In this document: positions 14,847 through 21,974 of the stretch, piece after piece
Numbering within the stretch: the stretch's first letter is position 1
Layout of the letters: the number at the start of each line of letters is the position of its first letter
Position numbers and translations under genes: made by a program
Source of the DNA: an uncultured Bacilli bacterium
GTDB taxonomy: Bacteria; Bacillota_I; Bacilli_A; RF39; UBA660
NCBI GenBank assembly: GCA_947628445.1
Contig: CANQZX010000003.1
Location: 1 to 30,813 of the forward strand
Length of the DNA: 30,813 nt
Reading direction: 5' to 3'
Notes under the pieces: model-generated
Databases searched by the model: none
What the model saw: only the letters and a program-made list of their open reading frames with translations
What the model was told of the DNA's origin: nothing

Positions 14847-15764
14847 ATGCAAATTAAAGAAGCGAGTCAAAAATGGCGTATTAGTCCGCGGCGGATTAGA
14901 CAATTAATTCAAGATGGCCGGATTGCCGGGGCTAAAAAAATTGGAACTGTATGGTTTATTCCGGATGAGGCCACGAAACCGGCGGATAAAAGATTTAAGG
15001 ATAAAACCGAGATTATTCTTAATTTACCGGCGGATTACTTTAAAAATATTGATGCTAAATTAGCCCAATTAAATAAAATGCGCCCTTTAGCACCAACGAC
15101 TTTAAAAACTTTAGAAGAAAATAATATTTTAAATTGGACGTATAATAGTAATGCCATCGAAGGTAATACTTTAACACTACGGGAAACTAAAGTCGTTTTA
15201 GAAGGAATTACCATTGGGGGAAAATCGGTTAGAGAACATTTAGAGGTTATTAATCACCGCGAGGCCATTTTATTTTTAGAAGAGTTAATTAAAGATAAAG
15301 TAGCAATGTCCGAATGGTATATTAAAAGTATTCATAGTTTGATTTTAAAAGAAATTGATTCGGAGAATGCGGGTAAATATCGTCTAGCCAATGTCCAAAT
15401 ATCCGGAGCTTCCCTAACGCCACCTGATTATTTAAAAGTTCCCGAAGCAATGGCTAATTTAATGATGCGTTATGCACATTGGGATAAGTATCATCCTTTA
15501 ATTAAAGCGGCTTTATTGCACGGGGAGTTTGTCTTTATTCATCCGTTTGTTGATGGTAATGGGCGAACTGCTCGGTTATTAATGAACTTTGAGGCCATGC
15601 AAAAAGGGTATTTACCAATAATTATTAAAACGAATGCGCGGGCCAAATATTATGAGGCCTTAGATAAAGCCATGGTAACGCATGATTATACGGATTTTGT
15701 TAAACTTATTGCTAGCGAAGAAGATAAAATATTAGATCAATATTTAAAAATGTTTAAAGATTAA
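14847..15764 (+). CDS. HTH-Fic family AMP-transferase-like protein
   Basis: A 305-residue Fic protein. Residues 1-45 form an excisionase/MerR-like helix-turn-helix (IKEASQKWRISPRRIRQLI, then GRIAGAKKIGTVWFI). Residues ~85-300 form the Fic domain with the catalytic motif HPFVDGNGRTAR (232-243): His232, Asp236, Asn238, Arg240 and Arg243 are all present, so it should transfer AMP or a related group from a nucleotide to a protein hydroxyl. An inhibitory motif SNAIEG (101-106) with Glu105 precedes the core, as in self-inhibited class II Fic proteins. GAGGTGATT precedes the ATG. No antitoxin partner is adjacent, which agrees with intrinsic inhibition. The target is unknown. Confidence 0.9.
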   Translation: MQIKEASQKWRISPRRIRQLIQDGRIAGAKKIGTVWFIPDEATKPADKRFKDKTEIILNLPADYFKNIDAKLAQLNKMRPLAPTTLKTLEENNILNWTYNSNAIEGNTLTLRETKVVLEGITIGGKSVREHLEVINHREAILFLEELIKDKVAMSEWYIKSIHSLILKEIDSENAGKYRLANVQISGASLTPPDYLKVPEAMANLMMRYAHWDKYHPLIKAALLHGEFVFIHPFVDGNGRTARLLMNFEAMQKGYLPIIIKTNARAKYYEALDKAMVTHDYTDFVKLIASEEDKILDQYLKMFKD

Positions 15765-15770
15765 CTTATA

Positions 15771-15809
15771 AAAAAAGTATATCAGATTATGTCTTCGATA
15801 TACTTTTTT
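15771..15809. terminator. Bidirectional terminator between convergent genes
   Basis: AAAAAAGTATATC (15771-15783) pairs perfectly with GATATACTTTTTT (15797-15809). T runs appear on both strands. It serves the Fic gene and overlaps the last codons and stop of the minus-strand gene. Confidence 0.75.
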
Positions 15810-16099
15810 AATTGCTTAGCATTTTTGCCAAAGATTATTTTTAATTGGTTATCAATTTCGACAATTCCTTTGGCGCCTAATTTCTGAATGGCTTCTTTAT
15901 CGGCTAAGGAAACATCTTTTAAAATTACTTTGAAACGACTCATGTTATATTCGGCATTGATAATATTATCTTTGCCTCCTAGATAAGTAATTAATTTATT
16001 AGCTTCAATATGAAAATCTCTTTTGGTTAATTTAACAATAATTAGGGAAATTATAATTAAAACAACTGCAATTATTAAATATTGAACTATTGTTGACAT
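15782..16099 (-). CDS. Membrane-anchored EIIB-like protein lacking the active Cys
   Basis: A 105-residue protein with a hydrophobic segment (residues ~4-23) and then a domain resembling the PTS glucose-type EIIB: ITYLGGKDNIINAEYN, FKVILKDVSLADKEAIQKLGAKG, QLKIIFGKNAKQLKKYI. In active EIIB the segment after the first helix is C-x-T-R; here it is N52-M-S-R, so the phosphorylated Cys is missing and sugar phosphorylation is not expected. No EIIA or EIIC gene lies nearby. The ATG at 16099 is chosen over a GTG three codons earlier because AAAGGTGAT sits about six bases before it. A TATAAT lies at 16121-16116. The stop is TGA. Role unknown, possibly regulatory. Confidence 0.75.
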   Translation of the reverse strand: MSTIVQYLIIAVVLIIISLIIVKLTKRDFHIEANKLITYLGGKDNIINAEYNMSRFKVILKDVSLADKEAIQKLGAKGIVEIDNQLKIIFGKNAKQLKKYIEDII

Positions 16100-16115
16100 A
16101 TCTATCACCTTTTAC

Positions 16116-16121
16116 ATTATA
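16116..16121 (-). promoter_or_regulatory. -10 box of the EIIB-like gene
   Basis: TATAAT on the minus strand, about 17 bases upstream of the ATG at 16099. The expected -35 region is only A/T-rich. Confidence 0.4.
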
Positions 16122-16160
16122 CTATAATTTTAAAAAAATTAAAACCCTAACGAAGCAAGC

Positions 16161-16187
16161 ACGTATTTTTTAAATAATCATAAATTA
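16161..16187 (+). promoter_or_regulatory. Possible mother-cell sigma (SigK-like) promoter
   Basis: cACg at -35 (AC 16161-16162), 16 bases, then CATAAATTA (16179-16187), which fits CATAnnnTA exactly. This is the described SigK pattern in Bacillus. It is found just upstream of a CotY/CotZ-like gene, where such a promoter would be expected, but the motif is short and could occur by chance in AT-rich DNA. Confidence 0.35.
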
Positions 16188-16218
16188 TTAATGAGAATAC
16201 ATGAAAGGGTGAAAAAAG

Positions 16219-16671
16219 ATGAATAACAATAATACAAATAATGAACAACAAGGCAGCTGCATTAATGAAATACTTTGTGTCATTTTAGTTTTGCAAGAAA
16301 ATGCTTGCCCCGATAATTGCTTACAAACCTGTGATCGACCAGTTTTAGGTGGCGGCGCTAATTGCTTAATTTGCAACACAAGACCAGTAATGCTTTACAC
16401 TTGTTGCGGTAATGGAACACCTTGGAGTATGCCAATAAATAAAGATTCTACGGAGGATTGTGCGGGGGCTGGTCAAACGGCTACTTGCTCAAATGTCTTC
16501 CGGGTGGAAAAAATTGAAGGAAATTGTTGTACCTTCCGCGTTTTAGCACCAAATGATGATACGACAAGTGTCCTACCATATGTGGCAACCAATGTCTTCT
16601 TTACAATGGATTGTAGTTGTTTATGTTCAATTAGATGCTTATCAGATACATATGTAGATTGTCTTTGCTAG
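16219..16671 (+). CDS. CotY/CotZ-like cysteine-rich spore coat protein
   Basis: A 150-residue protein with 19 Cys. It matches the CotY/CotZ family in order: CINEILCVILVLQENACPDNC near the start, a TRPVMLYTCCGNGTPW block, a CSNVFRVEKIEGNCCTFRVL block, and a C-terminal FFTMDCSCLCSIRCL. In Bacillus these proteins cross-link into the outer coat or exosporium in the mother cell. No signal peptide is present, in line with mother-cell cytoplasmic assembly. The Asn/Gln-rich first 12 residues are probably disordered. GAAAGGGTG precedes the start. It is a single-gene unit with a possible SigK-like promoter and its own terminator. Whether the organism sporulates cannot be told from this window; no other sporulation gene is seen here. 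Confidence 0.82.
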   Translation: MNNNNTNNEQQGSCINEILCVILVLQENACPDNCLQTCDRPVLGGGANCLICNTRPVMLYTCCGNGTPWSMPINKDSTEDCAGAGQTATCSNVFRVEKIEGNCCTFRVLAPNDDTTSVLPYVATNVFFTMDCSCLCSIRCLSDTYVDCLC

Positions 16672-16679
16672 TTTAAATT

Positions 16680-16700
16680 AAGGCCTGCAAAGGCTTTTTT
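16680..16700 (+). terminator. Short terminator
   Basis: GCCT (16683-16686), GCAA loop, AGGC (16691-16694) and six T. The stem is short but can extend with a bulge. Confidence 0.5.
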
Positions 16701-16702
16701 AT

Positions 16703-16730
16703 TTGACATATTCGAAAATTATGTTAAGAT
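16703..16730 (+). promoter_or_regulatory. Promoter of the 200-aa unknown gene
   Basis: TTGACA (16703-16708), 16 bases, TAAGAT (16725-16730), preceded by TGT so that it also fits an extended -10. Confidence 0.6.
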
Positions 16731-16752
16731 ATATGGCAAAAAGGAAGATATT

Positions 16753-17355
16753 ATGGAAAAAATTGATTTTGAATTAATGCAAAAAGCACACCAAAAATTA
16801 CATCGTAAGGCTAGTGAAGCCCATATTTTAGAATATATTGAAAGTTTTAAAGAATATTTTTTACAACTTAATTTAAACCAATTATTAAATATTATTGATG
16901 AAAATTTATTAATGACCGTAACTTTTGGTGATGATAGTTTTGCCGATACCTGGTTTAGTTGTGAATTACATCATACTGGTTTAGATGAAAATGCTCGTAA
17001 AGAAGATTATAAAAATGATGCTTGGCAAGGTTTAATGAAAATATTTGGTTATTATTTTAAAGATAATGAATATGTCAATAATGCTAGTACTAGAATAATT
17101 AAAAAGTTTGCTTTGGATTTAGCGCAAAGTCCAGATTTATGTCGTTATAAAGTTCGACAATTTGGCGATATTTATAGTGGTGAGTTCACCGGCTACATTT
17201 ATTTAAATAATCTTTTTGCTGCGTTAGATAGTAAAGGTTTTACGGATTGTTATAGTATTAATTATAATTATGATAAGCAAACTTATGAATTAGTTTTTGA
17301 TAAAAACGCGATATTAGCTAGTATGAAAACTAAAACTTTGAAAAAAGAAGGGTAA
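16753..17355 (+). CDS. Unknown 200-aa cytosolic protein
   Basis: I do not recognise this protein. It has no signal or membrane segment. The N-terminal ~50 residues look helical (MQKAHQKLHRKASEAHILEYIES), the middle has an aromatic, acidic stretch (FGDDSFADTWFSCELHH), and the end has alternating strands (YSGEFTGYIYLNNLF, YSINYNYDKQTYELVFDK) that could be a small beta sheet. It has its own promoter, an AAGGA ribosome binding site and a weak terminator, so it stands alone between the CotZ-like and SH3b genes. Confidence 0.7.
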   Translation: MEKIDFELMQKAHQKLHRKASEAHILEYIESFKEYFLQLNLNQLLNIIDENLLMTVTFGDDSFADTWFSCELHHTGLDENARKEDYKNDAWQGLMKIFGYYFKDNEYVNNASTRIIKKFALDLAQSPDLCRYKVRQFGDIYSGEFTGYIYLNNLFAALDSKGFTDCYSINYNYDKQTYELVFDKNAILASMKTKTLKKEG

Positions 17356-17358
17356 GAG

Positions 17359-17386
17359 AAGGAAAAGAAATTTTCTTTCTTTTTTT
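17359..17386 (+). terminator. Weak terminator
   Basis: AAGGAAAA (17359-17366), loop GAAA, TTTTCTTT (17371-17378) with one G-U pair, then C and a T run to 17386. Confidence 0.45.
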
Positions 17387-17395
17387 AGGGGATTT

Positions 17396-17404
17396 TGATA
17401 TAAT
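17396..17404 (+). promoter_or_regulatory. Extended -10 promoter
   Basis: TG-A-TATAAT (17396-17404) without a recognisable -35. Transcription would start around 17411, leaving a leader of only about 12 bases before the ATG at 17423. Confidence 0.6.
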
Positions 17405-17422
17405 TAACTTGGGTTGATAAAT

Positions 17423-18067
17423 ATGAAATTAAAAAAAATTGTCGGCTTTATTGTTTTAGCTTTAGTTTTAGCAAGTGCTGGGTATATTGTTTACCGCATT
17501 ATTGATGATAAACGAGCTTGGAAAGTCGAAATAACGGAAGAAGAAATTAATGTTCGGAGTAAACATAATTTATATGAAGCGAAGTTAGCAACCGTCAAAA
17601 AGGGCGAAACATATCGGGTTTTAGAGATTTATTTAAAAGATCGCCGGTATGTTTGGTATAAAATAAAATTAGCTAAAGATAAAACCGGTTGGATTGCCAG
17701 TGGCCGGAATAATCCGTATGTAAAAGAAATTAATAATCCGAATGTCGAAGATGCTGAGACAGGGGAATCATATGTTTTAGATTATAAAGCTCCGGTGGTA
17801 AAGTTTGATGAGGATGTTTATCATGTTTATGATATTAAAAGTATTTCTTATGATCATATTACGATAGAAGAAGATTCGGAATATAAAATTGAACATAAAG
17901 TCTATTATGAAGAAAAACCCGAAGATAGTGATATACCGCAATATTGGATTCAATATATTGTGACGGATGAAGCCGGTAATCAAACGCGAAAGGTCCAAAA
18001 AATCGAATTTGATATTGAACCAAATAGTAATCAAGTATTAGATTTTGCAACAGAGTTTAAAAGATAA
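17423..18067 (+). CDS. Membrane-anchored SH3b-domain protein
   Basis: A 214-residue envelope protein. Residues 5-24 are a hydrophobic N-terminal anchor (IVGFIVLALVLASAGYIVY). Residues ~36-98 fit a bacterial SH3 domain: EEINVRSKHN, ATVKKGETYRVLEIY, VWYKIKL, TGWIAS. Residues ~120-200 look like an Ig-like beta sandwich ending in YIVTDEAGNQTRKVQKIEF. SH3b domains commonly bind peptidoglycan, so a wall-facing role outside the membrane is likely. The upstream in-frame TTG at 17414 is rejected because it lies at the transcription start. No clear ribosome binding site precedes 17423. No catalytic domain is attached. A terminator begins at its stop codon. Confidence 0.78.
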   Translation: MKLKKIVGFIVLALVLASAGYIVYRIIDDKRAWKVEITEEEINVRSKHNLYEAKLATVKKGETYRVLEIYLKDRRYVWYKIKLAKDKTGWIASGRNNPYVKEINNPNVEDAETGESYVLDYKAPVVKFDEDVYHVYDIKSISYDHITIEEDSEYKIEHKVYYEEKPEDSDIPQYWIQYIVTDEAGNQTRKVQKIEFDIEPNSNQVLDFATEFKR

Positions 18068-18095
18068 AATGTCAAAGGTTGCCAATTGACATTTT
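18065..18095 (+). terminator. Terminator overlapping the stop codon
   Basis: AAAATGTCAA (18065-18074) pairs with TTGACATTTT (18085-18094) and is followed by TCTTT. The left arm begins within the TAA stop. Confidence 0.65.
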
Positions 18096-18129
18096 TCTTT
18101 ACTAAAAAACTTTTTTTTGGTTGAATTTT

Positions 18130-18138
18130 TGATATAAT
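18130..18138 (+). promoter_or_regulatory. Extended -10 promoter
   Basis: TG-A-TATAAT (18130-18138), preceded by a T-rich stretch and without a -35 at the right distance. It drives the LTA-synthase-like gene and probably asnB. Confidence 0.6.
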
Positions 18139-18158
18139 TAATTATATGGTGGTAGTAA

Positions 18159-20111
18159 ATGAAAAAGTTTAAATTAAAAAAAGATATTCCTTCTTTTTGG
18201 GTGTTTTTAATAACTTTTACTTATTTAGAATTAGTTTTTAAAATTGTGGCTAAAGTTAATATTTTTTCGCTTAATACCTTGAATAATTTATTATTTATCC
18301 TCTTTTTTAGTTTAGTTTGTCAATTTCTTGTTTCTTTGTTTTCCTCGAAGATTGCCGATATTATTTTACCCATTATTATAGTTATGGTAACCATTTTTTA
18401 TAGTATTCAAATAGTGGTTTATAATATTTTTGGTTTTTATTTTACTTTTTCCCTTTTGGGGGCAACGAATCAAGTTTTAGAATTTGCTGGTGATATGTTT
18501 CGCTTGATTTGGCAAAATGTTTTATATTTAATCGTTTTATTTATACCGACGATTTTAGTTTTTGTCTTAAGTAAAAATATCAAATATAATCATTTAAGTG
18601 GTAAAAAAACTTGGGTATTTTTACCGCTTATTTTCGTGAGCTATGGTTTATTTGCGGTTAGTTTATTAATTGGCAAAAATATGGAGGCCTCTCCTTATAA
18701 ACTATATTATGAAACCAGAAATATGGAGCTAAGTTTAAAAAGATTAGGTGTTGTTGATAGCATGTTTTTGGATTTAGAAAGATCAATTTTTGGGTTTAAT
18801 GAAAAAATAACGATTTTAGATAATGGGGAAGAACAAGTAGTAGGCCCCAATGGTAATGAAGAAAATCCGATTACTTATGAATATAATAATTTAGATTATG
18901 ATTTTAGTAGTTTAATTAGTAAAGCCAGTGGGACAGTTAAAAGTATGCACCAATATTTTGAAAATGAAACCGGGACATTACAAAATGAATATACGGGTTA
19001 TTTTAAAGATAAGAACTTAATTTTATTTATGGCCGAAAGCTTTAACGAAATTGCCGTTGATCCTAAACTTACGCCAACATTATACAAATTAGTCAATAAT
19101 GGTTTTGTTTTTGATAATTTCTATACGCCAACGATAAGTAGTACTATTGGGGGCGAGTTTCAAGAAGTTACGGGCTTAGTGGCCGCGGATGGTTTTATCA
19201 ATCCTTGGAAAGCCGGGACAAATAGTTTTCCGTTTGGCTTAGGTACGATGTTTAAAAAGGCTGGTTTTTTAACTCATGCTTATCATGACCATTCTTATAC
19301 TTTCCAAAGTCGGTATAAATATTTAAAGGCCTTGGGCTTTGATAATTTCTTAGGTTGTAAAAATGGTTTAGAAACGCGCATTAATTGTGATATTTGGCCC
19401 GAGAGTGATGTGGAAATGATCGAGGCTACTTTCGATGATTATGGCACCAGTGGGAAACAGTTTTTCACATATTATGTCACGGTAAGTGGCCATGGGGGTT
19501 ATGCTTGGAGTGGTAATAATATGAGTAAGAAGCATCGTTCGGAGGTCGCTGATTTACCATATAGTGAAGATGTTAAGGCCTATTTAGCCGCCCAAATTGA
19601 ACTTGATAAGGCTTTGGAATTATTAATTCAAAAGTTAAGTGAGGCGGGTATTCTAGATGATACGGTTATTGCTTTAGTTGGCGATCATTATCCTTATATG
19701 TTAGGTGTCGATGCCGTCAATGAGGTAGCCAAAGCGCCTAAAGATGCGGTTATTGAAATCAATCATAGTAATTTCATTTTGTGGAATAATAAAATGGCTA
19801 AAGTTAAAGTTAGCAAAGTCGGTAGTCAAATTGATGTTTTGCCAACGCTTTATAATATCTTTGGTTTAAAATATGATTCCCGGTTAATCATCGGTAAAGA
19901 TATTTTAAGTACTGAACCAGGTCTTGCCATTTTTGATAATCGGTCGTGGGTAAGTGATAAGGGCTCTTATTATGCAGCCTCAAGTAAGTTTGTGCCACGC
20001 GATGGAGTTGAGGTCGAAGATGGATATGTATCTTACATGAATAAAGTTGTTGGTAACAAAATTAATATGAGTAAACTAATTTTAACTGAAAATTATTATC
20101 AATATTTTTAA
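18159..20111 (+). CDS. LTA synthase family protein (LtaS-like)
   Basis: A 650-residue polytopic enzyme of the LtaS/sulfatase superfamily. Five hydrophobic segments fill residues ~12-172, then an extracellular sulfatase-like domain from ~282. The metal and catalytic residues of LtaS have equivalents: Glu293 (FMAES), the nucleophile Thr329 (TISSTIGGEF), HDH at 376-378, SGHGGY at 443-448 and Asp509-His510 (GDHYPYM). It should transfer glycerophosphate, or a related head group, from a phospholipid to an envelope polymer; the exact polymer is not known. The ~110-residue linker (170-282) is acidic and unusually long. GGTGG precedes the start. The next gene, an asparagine synthase, begins 12 bases after the stop, so the two are one operon. 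Confidence 0.88.
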   Translation: MKKFKLKKDIPSFWVFLITFTYLELVFKIVAKVNIFSLNTLNNLLFILFFSLVCQFLVSLFSSKIADIILPIIIVMVTIFYSIQIVVYNIFGFYFTFSLLGATNQVLEFAGDMFRLIWQNVLYLIVLFIPTILVFVLSKNIKYNHLSGKKTWVFLPLIFVSYGLFAVSLLIGKNMEASPYKLYYETRNMELSLKRLGVVDSMFLDLERSIFGFNEKITILDNGEEQVVGPNGNEENPITYEYNNLDYDFSSLISKASGTVKSMHQYFENETGTLQNEYTGYFKDKNLILFMAESFNEIAVDPKLTPTLYKLVNNGFVFDNFYTPTISSTIGGEFQEVTGLVAADGFINPWKAGTNSFPFGLGTMFKKAGFLTHAYHDHSYTFQSRYKYLKALGFDNFLGCKNGLETRINCDIWPESDVEMIEATFDDYGTSGKQFFTYYVTVSGHGGYAWSGNNMSKKHRSEVADLPYSEDVKAYLAAQIELDKALELLIQKLSEAGILDDTVIALVGDHYPYMLGVDAVNEVAKAPKDAVIEINHSNFILWNNKMAKVKVSKVGSQIDVLPTLYNIFGLKYDSRLIIGKDILSTEPGLAIFDNRSWVSDKGSYYAASSKFVPRDGVEVEDGYVSYMNKVVGNKINMSKLILTENYYQYF

Positions 20112-20123
20112 AAGGAGAACATT

Positions 20124-21944
20124 ATGTGTGGAATTGTTGGATTTATTGATCAAACGCCTAATAAAAAGCCTATTATTGAGCGCATGAGTGCGAAAATTGC
20201 CCATCGGGGACCCGATGGGGAAGGCTTTTATTTCCATGATGATGTGGCTTTAGCCCATCGGCGCCTTTCCATTATCGATTTAAAGGGTGGCGCTCAACCG
20301 ATGTTTAATGAGGATAAATCGCTCGTTGTTATTTTTAATGGCGAAATTTATAACTACTTAGAATTAAAAAAAGAATTGGCTTCCAAGCATCAATTTGCAA
20401 CCCAAAGCGATACGGAAGTTTTACTTCATGGTTATGAGACCTGGGGAAAGGATTTACCTAAACACTTAAGGGGTATGTTTGCTTTTGCGATTTATGATAC
20501 GAAACAAAAAAGTTTATTTTTAGCCCGGGATAATTTTGGGATCAAGCCCCTTTATTATGCCAAGATGAATGATACCTTTATGTTTGCTTCTGAGATTAAA
20601 GCGTTATTAGAACATCCTAATTTTACGAAGGAACTTAATAAAAAACTATTAGGCCCTTATTTATCTTTTAGTTTTACCCCGACAACCGAAACATTTTTTA
20701 CCGGTGTTTATCGCTTAGATGCGGGCTGTAGTTTAACTTATCAAAATGGCAAAATCACGATTGATCGTTATTTTCAAAAAGAGTTTAAAACTAAAGAAAT
20801 GACCTATGAAGATGCTGTTAAAGCGATTGGAAAGATTATGACCGATTCCGTTTCCAAACACCTTTTAAGTGATGTGGAGGTGGGCTCTTTTCTTTCCAGT
20901 GGTGTCGATTCTTCTTATTTAGTCGCTTTAGCCCGGCCCGATAAAACTTATACCGTCGGTTATGATATTGCCGCTTACAATGAAATTGCTTATGCGGAAG
21001 ATTTAGCGGCAAAATTAAAAATAAATAATACCTCGAAGGTGATTACAAAAGCCGAATATATGGCTGTTATTCCCAAAATTATGTATCATTTAGATGAACC
21101 GGCTTCCGATCCGGCGGCCGTAGCTTTATATTTCGTGGCGCAACTGGCTAGTAAAGATGTCAAAGTTGTCTTATCCGGCGAGGGTTCCGATGAGTTTTTT
21201 GGCGGTTATAATATCTATCGGCAAGATGTCGATTGGGCTTGGTATAATAAAATTCCTTATTTTATACGCCATGCCATTGCCTGCTTTTGTCGTCTTTTAC
21301 CAGAAGTTAAAGGTGTTAATTTTCTGATTCGTCGGGGCGAAAAACTAGAAAATTCCTATATTGGGGTTAACCGCGTCTTTGGCGATAAAGAAGTTAAAAA
21401 AACATTAAAGGATAAAAATTATTTAAAAAATCAAGAAGTGACGGCCCAAACTTATCAAAATTATGCTGGTGAAAGTGACATTGTCAAAATGCAAGCCATC
21501 GATATGGATTTTTGGTTAATGAAAGATATTTTACTCAAAGCCGACCGGATGACGATGGCCTCATCTTTAGAAGGGCGCGTTCCATTTATCGATAAAGAGG
21601 TCTTTAAAGTGGCCTCTAGTTTACCGATGAATTATAAAGTAACTAAAGAAAATACCAAAGTTGCTTTGCGGGATGCGGCAAAAAAAGTGATTCCCAATGA
21701 GGCTTATAAAAAGAAAAAATTGGGCTTTCCGGTTCCGGTTCGGGAATGGATGCGGGAAGATGATTTTTACAATATGATTAAAAAGGCCTTTTTAACCGAG
21801 GCAGCCCAAGAGTTTTTTAACCAAAAATATTTATTAAAACTTTTAGATGATCATAAAAATAAACGGAAAGATAATTATCGGAAAGTGTGGACCGTTTATT
21901 GTTTCTTAGTTTGGTATCAAACTTTTTTTGCCCCCGAAGTCTAA
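20124..21944 (+). CDS. asnB: Glutamine-hydrolysing asparagine synthase
   Basis: A 606-residue enzyme, near family length, that uses glutamine and ATP to amidate a carboxylate, normally aspartate. Cys2 is the glutaminase nucleophile (MCGIVGF). RGPDG (28-32), NGEIYNY and SDTEVLL belong to the N-terminal amidotransferase domain. SSGVDS (258-263) is the pyrophosphate loop, with Ser for the first Gly of the usual SGGxDS, and GEGSDEFFGGY follows. The ending resembles AsnO/AsnB of Bacillus (KKKLGFPVPVREWM, RKVWTVYCFLVW). In Bacillus subtilis AsnB amidates meso-diaminopimelate in peptidoglycan, and the close link here with a LtaS-like gene makes an envelope role possible, but free asparagine synthesis is equally open. 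AAAGGAG precedes the start. Confidence 0.92.
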   Translation: MCGIVGFIDQTPNKKPIIERMSAKIAHRGPDGEGFYFHDDVALAHRRLSIIDLKGGAQPMFNEDKSLVVIFNGEIYNYLELKKELASKHQFATQSDTEVLLHGYETWGKDLPKHLRGMFAFAIYDTKQKSLFLARDNFGIKPLYYAKMNDTFMFASEIKALLEHPNFTKELNKKLLGPYLSFSFTPTTETFFTGVYRLDAGCSLTYQNGKITIDRYFQKEFKTKEMTYEDAVKAIGKIMTDSVSKHLLSDVEVGSFLSSGVDSSYLVALARPDKTYTVGYDIAAYNEIAYAEDLAAKLKINNTSKVITKAEYMAVIPKIMYHLDEPASDPAAVALYFVAQLASKDVKVVLSGEGSDEFFGGYNIYRQDVDWAWYNKIPYFIRHAIACFCRLLPEVKGVNFLIRRGEKLENSYIGVNRVFGDKEVKKTLKDKNYLKNQEVTAQTYQNYAGESDIVKMQAIDMDFWLMKDILLKADRMTMASSLEGRVPFIDKEVFKVASSLPMNYKVTKENTKVALRDAAKKVIPNEAYKKKKLGFPVPVREWMREDDFYNMIKKAFLTEAAQEFFNQKYLLKLLDDHKNKRKDNYRKVWTVYCFLVWYQTFFAPEV

Positions 21945-21950
21945 GGGCTA

Positions 21951-21959
21951 TGATATAAT
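21951..21959 (+). promoter_or_regulatory. Extended -10 promoter of rmuC
   Basis: TG-A-TATAAT (21951-21959) with no matching -35, about 16 bases before the ATG. Confidence 0.6.
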
Positions 21960-21974
21960 GAATTAGGTGATATC

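Noticed and set aside
14847..15764. Fic gene as the toxin of a two-gene toxin-antitoxin pair
   Set aside because: No small antitoxin gene adjoins it: the upstream 98-residue gene has its own terminator, and the protein carries its own inhibitory motif.
16188..16379. Minus-strand frame opposite the CotZ-like gene
   Set aside because: It is antisense to the Cys-rich coding sequence, has no ribosome binding site, and the plus-strand family match is clear.
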